From positions 1,476,238-1,540,237 of the forward strand of contig CAKJVC010000030.1 of NCBI GenBank assembly GCA_918026815.1: DNA of 64,000 nt, written 5' to 3'. A model generated the notes under the pieces. The model was given only the letters and a program-made list of their open reading frames with translations. It did no database searches and was not told where the DNA came from. This DNA comes from Chalara sp. BL73 (lineage: Eukaryota; Ascomycota; Leotiomycetes; Helotiales). The translations under genes were made by a program, and so were the position numbers. This document shows positions 1-12,826 of the stretch, in pieces; the first letter of the stretch is position 1; each line of letters begins with the position of its first letter.

Positions 1-419
1 TTACTGCTGCCGCAGCAGCAGGAGCAGGCGTTTGCCCATTCAAGTGCTTTCTGCTTCTTGATTAGTTCCCAAAAATATGCCGCCACGGCACTTTCGACTC
101 ACTTCCTGCGTTTGCTCTCCTCAATTACACATTTGATACCGTCCATGGTACAATTAGAGCACGTGACCTCGCCATCCGCCGTGATGTGGTATCTCTGCAT
201 CACGTCGCATCTTACTTTTCTGGCACGGCATGCCGCGCACGCTTTGGCAGCTCTCCGCTTGACCGGTTTTGGGTTTCCATTACTATCAAGACCGGCAGAA
301 GCTGTAGGCCGCTTCTTGCTGTTGTCTCCAGAGTCTGTTGACGCGGGAGATTGCGGTTCCTGGGATCCCAAGGACTCAATTAATTGTCTCTCTGTGCTAT
401 TCATGATGGCGGCGGGCAT
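1..419 (-). CDS. Zn2Cys6 zinc-cluster transcription factor, N-terminal part (runs off left edge)
   Basis: The first exon (419 to about 103) encodes a fungal binuclear zinc cluster. Cysteines at residues 61, 64, 71, 87, 90 and 97 give the C-x2-C-x6-C-x15-C-x2-C-x6-C spacing, preceded by a basic stretch (KRRAAK) and followed by EESKRRK. The 15-residue loop between Cys3 and Cys4 is longer than usual for Zn2Cys6 regulators. A GTGAGT donor at 102 and tandem AAG acceptors near 57 and 54, behind a CTAAT branch point, continue the frame into an Ala-rich stretch that leaves the window. The product should be a nuclear DNA-binding regulator. The cluster resembles FarA/CTF1-type fatty-acid and cutinase regulators, but that is only an impression and the target pathway is unknown. 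The start could be Met1 or Met6. Confidence 0.85.
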
Positions 420-1557
420 GTTAATTCGGCTGTTTTCAGCATGTGACAGTCAATTGAGCGAGTGACATAGGCATTGAAGTGTTCCTTGGCCCGTGACGTC
501 GACCCTGTCAGCACCGAAAACTCACAACGCAGACCGGGCGAGTTGAAGAAGAGAACAAAGGGTTATTTCCTCATTTCAGTGCAAAAAGGCCTCAAAAATA
601 CAGAGGTGGGGATTCTGGAGTTTAAGTAAAGGGCATTTCTGAATGTGGAGAAATTGGAGCAGCCAGGGGACGTCGACATTTTCTCTCTTTCGCACACACA
701 AAATGGTAGATAGACAGGGATTTTGGTCATGGGGGATAGAAGGGTTTAGGTAAGTTTAGTGAGAAAGCTAACAGACAGCAATGCCCCACGAAAAAGGCCC
801 CATTCCCATCAGGCGAATTCCCGTCTCAAAGGGGCAAATAGGATGGAAGGATGTGGGTTTACATGCCAGTTTGAAGCCCGATCAAGTTACTCTCCATCAT
901 TAAATTTCAATCCCTTGGAATTCCAAGCTGTGAGCTCCATCCTCACATGTCATCTGGATGCGATTTCCCAAACACCCCAAAACTGGTCAATGTCACACGA
1001 ATAGATGGCCAGAAGCCTGTGAGCCGCCTACGTTGACAACAATCAAAACGGGATTGTCCCATTCACATGGAAGACCGCAAAGAACCACTCTTCTTTCGGC
1101 TGTCGAATGGAGTGTTCGCCAAAATACTGTTATGAATGAGTAATCTTAGATGACAGGACTATGTGCAGCTGCTGCCGGGCAAGAACTAGGACGGCCTCTA
1201 GTTCTTGTTAACCACAACGCCTGCATCGTTAGTCACGATGTTCCATACTCAACAGGTTATGGCATAAGAGAGAATAGTGGCTGGCACACGTTCCAGAAAT
1301 TCGACTAGTCCAGTAGATTTTCCTCCCCACAAAGTTGGCGGCGGGGCCTTGGTGAACATCATCTCCCTGGTCCTGCACCGCGTACCAGCTTTTTGTCCTC
1401 AATTCGAGCGGTCAAGCCGTGTTGGCATATTGCATTTCTGCACTGGGACGACACCAATCCAAGCCATACGCAGCAACCGAGCTTGAGCGATGCCGCAAAG
1501 TCGTAAAAGCGTGCTTCTGCGCAATGCTTGCAAAGGAGGATAATAGCACGAAGAACT

Positions 1558-1571
1558 GGGGGGGGGGGGGG
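1558..1571. repeat. G14 homopolymer
   Basis: Fourteen consecutive G on the + strand, directly followed by ATATCCC. It is a simple low-complexity tract in non-coding DNA. Confidence 0.9.
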
Positions 1572-2375
1572 ATATCCCACCTTCCCCAAACCCCATGAAG
1601 TTAAGAGCTTGTCATGGCCGAGCAAATGAATGCTTTGAAGCGCGCTTCATAATTGGAGAGAAATGGAGCAGATTTGCGACCCAGAGCTCACAGAGTTCGG
1701 AGGTAGGGACTTGGCACTGATAGTATCGGCTCTGGAAACGGGACTTGGAGGTGCTTTTTGGGATGGAAGTGTGTTAGTTGATGGAGTGCGGAACTTGCCC
1801 CGCTATGCTGAGGTGTAGGTGTGTTGGAGATGTATGAAAGCAGGGATGCAAGACAAGCTGGGCGGGCCTTTTAATGTTTGAACGGCGGTGATAGAGCGGG
1901 TTTGAGTGTTGAGTGCCTTTTATTTTTTTTTTAAACTTTTTTTCTTTTAATAAAGTAGTCTAATGTTATGTGTCTATTTCCTATTGCGAAGTAATTTATT
2001 ACCGATGAGGGGAGTTGACCGATGGGAATGACCGATGGGAATAGCAATTGAAAAAAAATAAAAGGGTGGGTGCATCCACTCTGACGTTTTATTTTTAAAT
2101 AAATAATAATAATGATAGTCAATTATTAAATAAATGCTGATGAAGATGATTCTTCTGTTTCCCTCTCTCTCCCTCTCTCTCACCCCCTCCACCACGCATG
2201 CAGGGCATTGGTCCATGACTCGTTCCCGTCGTCTCTGTATTTTTCTGGGGAACCAGGGCTGTCCCACCCACCCTTCGCCTTCACCGAACTGAACCATTTC
2301 CTGAAACGGAGTGCAATACCCGAACATTACCGAGGACATTCGGCCGTGCGCTTCCTGTCTCACGTGTATTTGCGA

Positions 2376-2399
2376 GGCATTGGCATTGGCATTGGCATT
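2376..2399. repeat. GGCATT x4 microsatellite
   Basis: Four perfect tandem copies of the hexamer GGCATT in a gene-poor stretch. Confidence 0.9.
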
Positions 2400-3867
2400 C
2401 GCCGAGTCTCATGTATATCTCGTGCAACAGAACGGATACTCGGATGCGATGACAACCATATCATCGGCGGTTACAAGTGCGACCACCGTGCAATGGGGCA
2501 ACATGAGGCCGATATATCTAGCTATCCTTTGCCCTTCTGTCATGCTATATGTAATCTTTGCCGGAGTAACCACGATCCCGAGCGGTGCCAACGGAGAGTC
2601 AAAGGCAAAGGAAGCCGCGAAAGACGATACGCAAGCTGGCTCCCTTAAATTATCCACTCTCCTTCCCAAGCAGTCTGTGTTGATTTGGCCCGAGGCTTGC
2701 TTGGGATTCGTCATTTCCACCAGCGAGGTGCATGACCTGAGATTACTATATTCTACGCTGCCCAGCCGTTCTGATCTGTCGGGGTCAGATAATGCAACCT
2801 CGCCGTTTTCGAATCCCGGGAGCGCCGCGATTGACAGCAGTTGCATTGTCTTTGCTCCAGAAGGGTTTCTTGAGGACAAGAACTCACCTGGTACTTTGAA
2901 CGCCGTGCAGAGTGGAAGCAAAGTGTGCAATGACAGCCGCTGAGTAGCTCTAGTGAGCAGTTTACTTTTTCTATCGTCGCAATGTTGCTACATCTACAAG
3001 AATATTCGAGGCACAATCGCGGTTCCTTTACGGTGTCACCCAGTGGCGGCATATAGCTTAAGGAACTAAGCTCGTCCGTTGGCACGAATATGTGCCAGTG
3101 GTTGACCTTTCTACGAGTATCGTCGACTTAGACCTTACCAGTTCAATGTTATCAGTATGTATGCTCCATGATGTTATCGGTTGTTGTGATCAATTCTTCT
3201 CCTTCATCTTTCCTCGAGCTTGTCGAATCAGCCATGTTGCCCAACGGGCGCTTTCTTCGATATGAGACTCTGTTCGTCCAGCATCTGGAGAGCTGCAGCA
3301 ACCAAGCTCCCATTGTGGCATTCGGTATGTCCTTCCAAAGAGAAATATGAAGACGTCACATACCAATCCTCCTCAAACGACGTCATAGACTTAAGGAAAC
3401 ACGAATCACCATTCACAAATCTAACTGATATGGAGTTGACCAGGGTACTGGAGTGTTCATTGGGGCGCTACTGTACAGATAGTTTAGAATATTTCAATTG
3501 AAGTAGATCTATTATGGATGGCTTAGGTAAGCAGTTTTTTGATAGACGTCAGGGACCGACGGGCAAGACCATCTCCTAGGGACGAGCTTTGGAGGCTCTT
3601 TCCCTTGGGCTAGACCAATATGTGGGGCAATTTCCAAGCGTGACCTCACTATACCCTCTTTATATATTTACAAAATGAAAAGGTCTTCCGCCTGAAATTT
3701 TTGCGAACATCACATCTATATCGCAATTAATAAAGGAAGCTAGATTGCAAAATCACAGTGGCAGCTCCAGCACAATTCGAGGGTCTCATGGTCAAATCCG
3801 CAGATAAGTGGAGCAACTCCAGTAAACAAAAGGCAAGACTCCGCTCAAAGTGACAGACTAGCGTTGA

Positions 3868-4780
3868 TATGGTCCGGTTCACACCTAAGATTGCGGAAAA
3901 TCACGACGTAGACATTGTCAACGAATGCTGTGGTGTTTGCGGCTAAGACATACACACTATTACCGGCGGCTGTGGCGAAATCTCAACCACTCCGCTCTGT
4001 GTAGGTCACGAGGTTATCGGCAGAGTCGTCGGTGTAGGTAAGAAGGGTACCAGCTACAAAGTCGGTGACCGTGCTGGCGTTGACGCTCAAGTTCAGGCGT
4101 GCATGCAATGCAAGAACTTCAAGTCCGACAACGAGAACTACTGCCCTAAGCAAGTCGGTATGTTGTTTAAGTGTATACGATGTTCTGAGCACTGCTTCTA
4201 ATCTGTTGCAGATACTTACAATGCTCCTTATAACCTTGATTAGGGACATAGGGGCGAGCCGATGAGGGATAGCGAAGGCAACCAGATTTTCTCCCAAGAG
4301 GGCTTCTCATCAATTCACGTGTCCATGAATACTTCGTCCTCCCAGTTCCAGGCAATATCCCATCCTAAGAAGTGGCTTCTATGATGTGTGCGGGCCTCAC
4401 TACCTTCTTGCCACTTTACCCGGGCTGGAACTGGACCTGGGAAGCACGTTGCAATTCTCGGCATCGGTGGTTTAGGACACTTCGGGATCCCTTGGGTACG
4501 CTACCTCCACTGCTCAGCTGAAACGAGATGCCAATTTAAACAGGCCAAAGCCTTCGACTTCGCGCTGAACGGGTCGAGCATCTCTGGCAGCCACATCGGC
4601 AGCATGAAGGCGGTACTGGCCATGCTGAAGCAGGCCAGCGAGAAGAAATTGAAGCCCATGATCGAGACGATTGATATCTCGGAGGCGGGATGCAAGGAGG
4701 CTGTCGAGAGGGTCAATAAAAATGATGTGCGGTACCGTGTCACGTTGGCCGGTTTCCACAAGGCTTTCAGGACCCGGTAG
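3868..4780 (+). pseudogene. Decayed zinc-dependent NADP alcohol dehydrogenase (cinnamyl/ADH6 type)
   Basis: Pieces of a medium-chain zinc alcohol dehydrogenase can be read in order. First a CCGVCG-stop-DIHTITGG segment, with TAA where the family has Ser. Then VGHEVIGRVVGVG, then the structural-zinc lobe CMQCKNF...ENYCPKQV. A remnant intron follows (about 4159-4212), then DTYNAPY, a second stop and MMCAGLTTF. After a frame change comes the Rossmann motif GIGGLGHFG. Roughly 70 residues are missing before the C-terminal block (GSHIGS ... ETIDISEAGCKEAVERV), which ends at its natural stop at 4780. Two in-frame stops, frame changes and an internal deletion make this a pseudogene. Live family members reduce aldehydes to alcohols with NADPH in the cytosol. 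The exact upstream limit is uncertain. Confidence 0.85.
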
Positions 4781-5350
4781 TTGGGTTATTCTCATGCTTT
4801 TGTAGCAGCGTATAATAATAGGTAGTGAATAGTAATGACGCCTCATTGTAGAAGTTTTTGGAGTTCATAGACTGGCTTGCTCATGGAGATGTTCGAATAA
4901 AAGAAACTCGACATCGCAAGGTTCACAGTCAGTCTGCTGAGTCGTGGCTGGTGCTTCACGTTTGAGCTTGCGATTCATTTTCCCCAACGCCTCTGTTGTT
5001 ACTATATATCCATCTTGTCTATGTGAAATATCATGTTACCAAAAGATCAGAGCTGGTCGTACGGTCGTCTCTCCCGGATATACGGCGATCACAAACATGC
5101 CACGGCAATAATGTTCGTCTCAGCAAGAAATTACCTCTCGCGGGGGAGTAATCGGATTTTAATTCTATTCTCCAAGTCTATTACAATGATACGTGCAAAA
5201 TGGGGGGAAGCTAACGCAGGCAGTTAAAGCACTTTTATCTGCTCAGCTATTATCATCCACTAATAGTCTAAAAAACGCCTGTCCAGAAAAATTCTTATGC
5301 ACCAATATGCCATGACCTAAATCTGCAACATCAATTATTTACTTTTGTGA
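4781..5350. other. Intergenic, nothing recognised
   Basis: No gene or structured element seen. It is probably the 3' flank of the glutamate dehydrogenase gene, which is transcribed leftward. Confidence 0.5.
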
Positions 5351-8300
5351 TTACTCCTTCACCTTTGCAATGCGCCTCGACATGCTAAAAGGCTATGTTA
5401 GCTATGGATCTGAAGGAGGAACAAATGGACTTACAAATCAAAAAACGCAAACTGGCTGGGGGAGCTACCAAACTCATAGACGAATCGACTTGCGAGGTAG
5501 CTACCAAAAATAGCACGGAGGTAATTGTCAGGCACTCGCTCAATAATGAGATCTAGGCCGATCTTCTCAAGGAGCAACTTTGGTAATGCGTCCTTGAGCA
5601 CTGAACGGCGAAGCTTCTCATCCTCCCACAGCTCTGTCTTCTGTAGCTCCTCGTCCAGTTTGGTGATAGCAACACTGAGCGTGTCGCTGAGAGTGCTACG
5701 TAGGATCTTGGTCTGCTTGTGCTCGCGCCAGATAGCTTCAAACTCCAATCGTGCGTTCTCCTTGATCTTCTCTTGTACGTCTTTGACGTATGCGGTATAG
5801 AACGCAGGAGTCTGACCGTTCTTACCAACGCACATGTTCTCGAGGAAGCCCTGGTCGTCAAAACTTAAACTCGCAAGTACCTCAAGGGACGAGGAAGTGA
5901 CACCACCCTTGTTAGCGCTGGCATCCTTGAATAGAATGCATCCTGCCTCTTCGAGGCGAATCTTGGCATCTTGGGTTATAAATAGGTTGGCACCTTCAAC
6001 GATGTATGGAATGGTGGTTTTGCCTTTGACGATAAGCTTGTTGACGCTGGAAAGGTCAATCGACTCAGGACGGCCACCACACGGAACAAAACAATCGAAC
6101 AGGTCGTTTTGGCGAAGGAAGAAGGTATTGCGGAAAGTTGTGCCATTGCTGATGACTTCGCCATCTGGAAGTTTGACATTCACATCGTCGACCAGGACAC
6201 GATAACCCTTTTTGGACAATTTTGAAGTGTCATATTGTGAAATCATGACGCGTCGCCTTGCAAGTCGGATCAGCTCCTCTTTGTTAAGGCCCTCTGGATC
6301 GACTAGGACTCCACTGCCATCAGAAATGGCTGTATATTTCTCGTTGCTCAGAAGAATTTCGTTGCTTCCAAGATCGCCATCTGGGCCTCCAGTCTGCATT
6401 TTTCTAACTTTGCTAGGATCAAGTTCCTTCTTCCGGTAAATGCCCTTGACATACTCTCGAACTGAAAGAGTAGTCATACCATAGGTATCGTGAGGAATGC
6501 CGCCAAGCCGAGGAGACTTGCCAGTGAAGAACGACTTCCACCAAGGCGCGCCACGCTCTTTGGCATGCTCAGTAGCCCAGTCTACAAGGTCTGCAGTGTT
6601 CTCGTCAGGTCCCATGAAGAGAATTTCTTCCTTGCCATATAGATCGACGATAGGGTTCTTGATTCCTGGAGTTTCAGCTGGTAGGAGGAGATCCATAATA
6701 CTGTCAATGTACTTCTCAAATGCAACGCTGCCCTTGTCTTGTTTGCTCGGATCGAGCAGAATAACACCCTTCGATCCTCCTTCTGGAATATCCTTGTTCT
6801 TGCGCTGTTGTGTATTGGCCAATCCATAGTTCTCATCGAACATTGATCGTGCGTTGATGGAGTAGGCCTCACGATTCCGAGACTTAACGATACGAATTCC
6901 ACCTCTAGCAATATCTCGAAAACGGAGATGGAAACCTCGAGACTCTGAACTTATGACCAAGAACATGCCGTACAGTGGCTGTGGATACTCAATAACTGGA
7001 AGGAAGGAGGGCTCGAATCGGAAACTTAATGCTACCTTGGTTGGCGTGTAAAAGTTCGTCTTCAAAAGAGCATTGTTAAAAGTTCTGAAAGCTGACATGA
7101 CTAATCGCTCGTTTTCGTCGGTCAGGGTCTTGGAGATTAGTTCTTTCAACTCGTTGTCGGATAAAACTTGAGCTGATGGCGTTGGTGGAACTGCATCGGC
7201 TTCGTAGCCTTCAGCGAGACAAAGATGGACGCTTGCAAAAGATGTGTACAAGCGTCGCACAAGTTGAGGGTGAGAATTGATAATCTCGTAGATGTAGTCA
7301 GCTGTGAATGTCTCTGTGCGCAACCTGCGCTTGATTTTGGAGAGAACTTCAGCATGGCCGCTGTTCTTGGGATCTAGTGCTGACACCAAAGAAGCATATT
7401 CGGAACCTGCATATTGTTAGAGTGACACAGTAGCACGGGTGGGTATATGCTACATACCAAGCCGATTGAGGAAGTGCTGTACAAAAACCCAGACACAATG
7501 TCCGTATATTGTTTCTTGCAAACTTAAAGTACCAAGAGCAAACAAGGACTGAAACTTATTCTGCGGGATGCAATAAAGCAAGGAGATTTCCTTGGTAATC
7601 TGATGAATAGATTGTTCTAGAGGGGGGAATTTTGAGGCATTTGCAAGAGTTGTGGCAGGCTTGAGATAGACGCACATGACACATATGCCGTTGCTGAACT
7701 GCTCAACGTACTTTCTTGAGCTCGTTACACCGTAGTAATGGTAAAGATCGCTTAGAGCGCTGAACATTCCTTGGGCAGTCTTCCGGCGGAATGCCACGAC
7801 CACTCTCTTCTCCTGAGAGTTCTCAATGTCGAAAACTTCAATCACGGGACCAGTTCGGGCAACGGCAAGCTTGATAATCTCTTCATAGATCTGCTTCGTG
7901 TTTTGGGTTGCCTTCGTCAAGAACATTCGGTCGCTGATATATTCGAGGCGAGTCTCATCAGGAGCTGGTCTCGCATCAACGAATTGACATTGGTACACGA
8001 AATAGCATCGCAAGGTTGACTTTGATGTGGCTGTACCCGACAGACTACTTGGAGAACGGAAAGTCTCTACCCGGAAAACGGTGTTGATATCTGAATTATC
8101 CAGATACTTGCTCTCGAGGCGATGCTCGTAGCGTGGGCCACCAACGTTAGTAACTCCTGGCTCGCTGGTATCGATATAGATGGCATGATCACCAGCTTCC
8201 ATATCGAGTCTAATTTCTTGCTTGCGATCAGCCCTGGCAAATGCCGCAACTTTGGCAGCATAAAGCGAGGTGATGTGACTGGCAATTGCCTCGACCGTCT

Positions 8301-8671
8301 CTAATTCGAAGTACACATCGTCGATACCGAGTTCGCTGTAAAACCAATATATTTGTTCCTCAATGAGAGGAGTAGGAATCCAAGAAGCGCTAGCAATCTT
8401 CTCTTTCACTAAAAATGATCAGTGCATGACCAATTGGTCCAAAATCAAACTGCTAACCCTGGGCCATTTGTGCCTTTTTGCCCTTGAACTCGGGTGCTGT
8501 ATAGCCAATGGTGGCAGATCGTAGTGTCCGTTGACCATTCCCATTCCCATTGCCATTGTGTCTGAAGGGAACGCTAATATGAGATGGTAGAGGGGATGGC
8601 TTTCGTTCTGGAGTTCCAACTACTTTCTCCACCAACCTATGCTTCGGCAAGTTATTTTCGACGTCCGCCAT
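5351..8671 (-). CDS. gdh2: NAD-specific glutamate dehydrogenase (115-kDa class)
   Basis: It oxidises glutamate to 2-oxoglutarate and ammonium with NAD+, the catabolic direction in fungal nitrogen metabolism. Four exons fit exactly: 8671-8458, 8408-7458, 7406-5435 and 5384-5351. Together they give 3171 nt and a 1056-residue protein, the usual length for the fungal large NAD-GDH. Exon 3 holds the catalytic core, with ARGGIR near residue 555 followed by GSKGV, FMGPDENTAD and TYGMTT. The dinucleotide loop GGPDGDLGSNE lies near residue 727. The last exon adds only the basic tail FMSRRIAKVKE. The N-terminus contains a short Asn-Gly run (NGNGNGNG) encoded by a hexamer-like repeat. No clear mitochondrial presequence is visible. 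The start was chosen because it is the first Met of the exon whose splice phase joins perfectly to the next. Confidence 0.96.
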
Positions 8672-10269
8672 GTTTGCAAGCGATTGGTCGAATGCGGGGA
8701 ATTCGGAGGAGAGGGGAGATCCCTTGGTAGTTTTGGGGTTGCTGTGTTGGAGACATCATGTCAGTGTTGATTCTCAAGACTTTGGCCATATTAAAGCTCG
8801 AGATTTTGAGCTCTGCAGCCCAGTAGGAACAGAGGCTTGAAAAGAGAACAATTGAAAAAGAAAGGAAGTGCAAGACATGGCGAGTCAACGGCTGGATGCT
8901 CTTTCCATATATACCTTGGATTTGAAGAATCGGTGTATTCCTTATCTACGCAATGACCAAATTCTGGTAAATGTGTAGTACGAGACAACGACTAGTACGA
9001 GACAACGACAGGTATGGGTACTCTGGCTATCACTTGAATGCCCGAACGGTCTGATACAGATCCATTAGCCACCCCCCCTGGCATGTGTTGTCGTCGCAGG
9101 CGATAAGAGATCTTGTGGAATGGATCGATTGGCGCGGAACATACCTAGGAAACGTGCGTCGCCGTGTATGCAGTGACAAAGGAGAGACTCCGACAGAGGT
9201 TTTTGTCGGAGAGGAATCCCTCTTGTGTAGCTCAGGATTCAAGTAGTAGTAGACGGAGTAGCGTAGTGGGGTCTCGTTGCTGGTATCTTTTGTCACTTTC
9301 CAACTTTTTATTCCATGGGCGATGATGACACCGACTAGGGCTGAGAGATAAGGGCAAAATCAAGGTAAGCAGGAACAGAGGGGTGAGGCAGAAACAGGCG
9401 GGCTATGCTCGTACTTTTGTATGCACGAGACAATGGCAAGATAAGAGAGAGCTCGTGTTTGAGGAGTCAAATGGTACAATTGAGTTTTTTTTTAATGATT
9501 TTTTTTTGCTTCTAATTTTTCTATTCGTAATGGAGATGGAGCTAGAGCCAGCCAGCCAGCAAGTACCTCTCAAACAGTTCGTCTCAGCATGGCACGCGTG
9601 GTTATTCACGGCCCAGCGCCAGCAAAAATCCCGCCGGGTGGTATTGCCCCGCCATCGTGACATTATCGTATTGCCGCATTAGGAGTAGCAGGCTCCTTTT
9701 TCAATGCCCGATCAAGTTTAGGCGATTCAGTTAAGCTATTTCTGGAAGCATGGGCGATCAGGAACAGGAACCCAAAAAATCCCCCAAAACCCCAAAACAC
9801 CCCCCCTACCGTAAGTGCTACACCAGCAAGAAATCAGCGAGTCAGTCTTGGCATCCTCTTGCAGGTCTTTTGGTCATACACGTGATCAACCCCGCCTCAA
9901 TGACCTGAAAATGGAATTTCTATTACCCCCAGCAAACCAGTCTACCCCATCCGCATCCCTGGTCACGCATCACCAGACTTGAATAATTCAAGACGTCCTA
10001 GATGTCATCAGCTTAATGCCCTTCTTTCTCTGGCTTCCTATGACTAACCGCATACCTGCTCTTGACACATAGCGTATGCACTCCAGGTTCGAGATTCTTC
10101 TCCGCATCGTCACTTGCCATCCTCTGTCATTTCAACTTCCCCTGAATTGGCGCCTCATCTCGGCACGCCATCCATCTGCTCAATTTTGAATCTTACACCG
10201 CTGCCCACCGGGAGCTGGCTGTTGGGAAAAGGGGCTGCCATTTCCAGCACTCATTACGTTTAGTTACCA
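8672..10269. other. Intergenic, divergent promoters of glutamate dehydrogenase and kynureninase
   Basis: About 1.6 kb between two divergently transcribed genes. It has T-rich tracts (9484-9508) and C-rich runs (about 9779-9808), and no supported gene. Confidence 0.5.
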
Positions 10270-12120
10270 ATGGCAAATGTCAACACAGATGGCGAAAGCC
10301 ACCACGTGTCCCAGGAGGAAGATTTCTCAGAAACCTATGCTGGCTCTCTTGATGCCCAGGACCCTCTGCGACGCATGAGGAGCGAATTTTTCATTCCAAC
10401 CAAAGCACAATTGAAGGCCAATGCATTACCTGAAGCAGGTGAGCTAGGCCTGTGCTCTCTCATGCTCGTGTGCTAAAGCATGGGGAAGTAATAGAATCAA
10501 GTGAATTCGAATCACAAGAACAGAGCATCTATCTCTGCGGAAACTCCCTTGGCCTGCAGCCGCGATTAGCTGCAATACGTTTGCAGCAATATCTTACCAC
10601 ATGGAAAACCCAAGGGGTCTTTGGCCATTTCAAGGCGTTAGAAGAATCTCCATTGCCAACATGGCTGCATGCAGATGCAGAGGCTGCAGACAAAGTTGCT
10701 CCCATCGTAGGCGGGAAGATCACCGAGGTAGCTGTCATGGAAACCTTGACGGCCAACTTGCATCTTCTCATGTCTGCTTTCTACCGGCCTGATATTAATG
10801 GTCGCCACAAGATCATACTTGAAAGCAAAGCTTTCCCGTCAGATCATGTAAGCGAGCCCCTTTTCCTAACCGAACTTTGATCACATCAGGGCCATGCATG
10901 GCGTTGTCACGTTTGTGAGCGATTTAGTAATTGTACGACCACCCCGGATGTTCAGCCAAGTGAGCAGAAGTATGAGCTATTTTCTCGGCGGAATGTCGAC
11001 TTTCACACTTTGCCGTTATTCCGACGAGCAGCAATTACACAATCCTAACTAAACGCAGTATGCAGTTGAATCTCAAATCAAAAGCCATGCCCTTTCACCA
11101 AGCACCTCCATGATTACCATAGAACCGCCCTCCACCACCCAGTCAACCATATCAACTGAACACATCCTCTCCGTCATTGCCGAACATGCAACTACAACCG
11201 CTCTTCTTCTCCTGCCTGGTATCCAATTCTACACCGGCCAGTTCCTCGATATCCCCAAGATCACCGCTGTAGCACGTGAAGCCGGCATCTTTGTGATATG
11301 GGACCTCGCCCATGCCGTTGGCAACGTGCCCCTACAGCTCCACGACTGGAACGTCGATGCCGCAGCATGGTGTTCCTACAAGTATCTCAATGCCGGCCCA
11401 GGCTCGATCGCCGGTCTCTTCATCCATGAAAGGCACAGCGGTGTCTCTACTTCAACCGACGGCAATAAATTTGTGAACCGTTTGAGCGGATGGTGGGGCT
11501 CTGATAAAGAGAGTCGCTTCGCTATGGAGAATAAGTTTGTACCTATTCCTGGCGCCGCGGGTTTTCAGCTCAGTAATCCAAGTATTCTCGATATCACGAG
11601 TCTGAATGCATCGCTTGAGGTGTTTGAAAAAGCTGGTGGATTAGTGCCCCTGAGAGAGAAGTCTTTGAAGTTGACAGCATATCTAGAATCCCTGCTAGAT
11701 CGGCATATCAGGAATGCTGATTTGTTTGAGATCATAACACCTCGTGAAAAAGATCAAAGAGGGGCCCAACTCAGCTTAAAGCTTAGGGAAGGCTTATTGG
11801 ATATCGTCATGAAAGAACTTGAAGACAGAGGAGTGGTCACTGACGAGAGAAGACCGGACGTCATAAGAGTGGCACCTGCTCCGCTTTACAACAGCTACAG
11901 TGATTGTTACAGGTTTGTTGTTGCATTTGATGAGGCGTTGGATATTGCGCGTAAGTGTTATCACTTCTCTTTGCTTAACGCAAGTGCGGAAGGCGTTCTT
12001 TTAGACCTTAAGGTTGTTCAACTGAATGACGACGATGCTCTGTCAATAGAAGCTAACGATTCAAAGGGACCGCAACAGAGAAAGGTCTTCCTGCAGAAGG
12101 GACTAAAAACTTGGAAGTGA
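10270..12120 (+). CDS. Kynureninase
   Basis: This PLP enzyme cleaves kynurenine or 3-hydroxykynurenine to anthranilate or 3-hydroxyanthranilate plus alanine, in tryptophan catabolism and de novo NAD synthesis. Three exons (10270-10438, 10495-10847, 11059-12120) join in phase to 1584 nt, 527 residues. Motifs seen are LCGNSLGLQPR (cofactor-loop region), WDLAHAVGN and the PLP-lysine motif SYKYLNAGPG (Lys about 282). The substrate-side segment RLSGWWG and the C-terminal RVAPAPLYNS follow. The second intron is 210 nt, long for this locus. About 50 residues after the usual family end are unusual. A 34-nt GTAAGT...AAG segment at about 11951 sits just before them and is shorter than normal fungal introns, so the tail may be real or the last exon may be mis-modelled. 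Confidence 0.93.
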
Positions 12121-12826
12121 CTAGCTGAACAATCTAGAATTTAAATCACGTACGAGGGTTCACTGCGCATTTAGGGATATATTGAGATAGAATTAGATTA
12201 GGATAGAGGATGATTCTAGCAGCATCTCAAGTGCGCTCATGTGTAGCATCTTGTGAGACGGCCCAAATCTGATGTTTCATCCAAGGTTAGTTAAAAAAAG
12301 TTGAAAGAATTCATGATACATTCAAGCGTAGCTGTTTTATAAAATATAATCGACACTTATAATGTCAAAGTGTGGCGACGAAGCAGTCTCTGGGCTCAGC
12401 CTCAAACGTTGAGCCACACAATCTGCACAGATCCAATCATGGAGAAAAACAGCTGTGATAAACAATGCTAGACATGACATAAATCAATTCTGCTAATGGT
12501 ATCTTCGAGACGCTAAATGGATAAAGCCCAGGCAAAGCGACAGCAATCGTACGAAGCGGCTTGAGTGAGATTGACCAAGTATCCAGCCTTAAGATGTTGA
12601 TACTCGGCGTGCAACCCAGGTTCAAGCACTCAAAACGCGATCGCACACATATCAAGCAGCATACAGGCCCAGCTTCTGCGCCCGATAGAAGCGCGCTATA
12701 ACCTCTACAAATGTTCGATATCGGCGGGAAGCAGTCGCCATGAAGAATGATCTCCTCCGTAACTCCAAATCGCTCTCCCCAACCAGAATATCCCGGTCCA
12801 AACATACACAGCTACGCATGCTATAT
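12121..12826. other. Intergenic between convergent genes
   Basis: 3' flanks of kynureninase (+) and the CYSTM gene (-). Nothing else recognised. Confidence 0.5.

Larger units (their letters stand above)
420..3867. other. Gene-poor region, no convincing gene
   Basis: About 3.4 kb without a supported gene. The short reading frames lack family motifs and conserved splice structure. The longest is 210 codons on + at 2311-2943, with one hydrophobic segment near residue 70, and it is matched by an equally long frame on the opposite strand. The region holds a 14-nt G tract (1558-1571), a CT-rich tract (2158-2180), a GGCATT x4 repeat (2376-2399) and AT-rich stretches (1920-2110). It probably includes the promoter of the zinc-cluster gene. 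Confidence 0.5.

Noticed and set aside
2311..2943. 210-codon plus-strand frame with one hydrophobic segment
   Set aside because: An equally long frame on the opposite strand, low-complexity start and no family motifs. Likely chance.
11951..11984. 34-nt GTAAGT...AAG segment in kynureninase as an intron
   Set aside because: Shorter than normal fungal introns, and the frame is open through it. Kept as coding.
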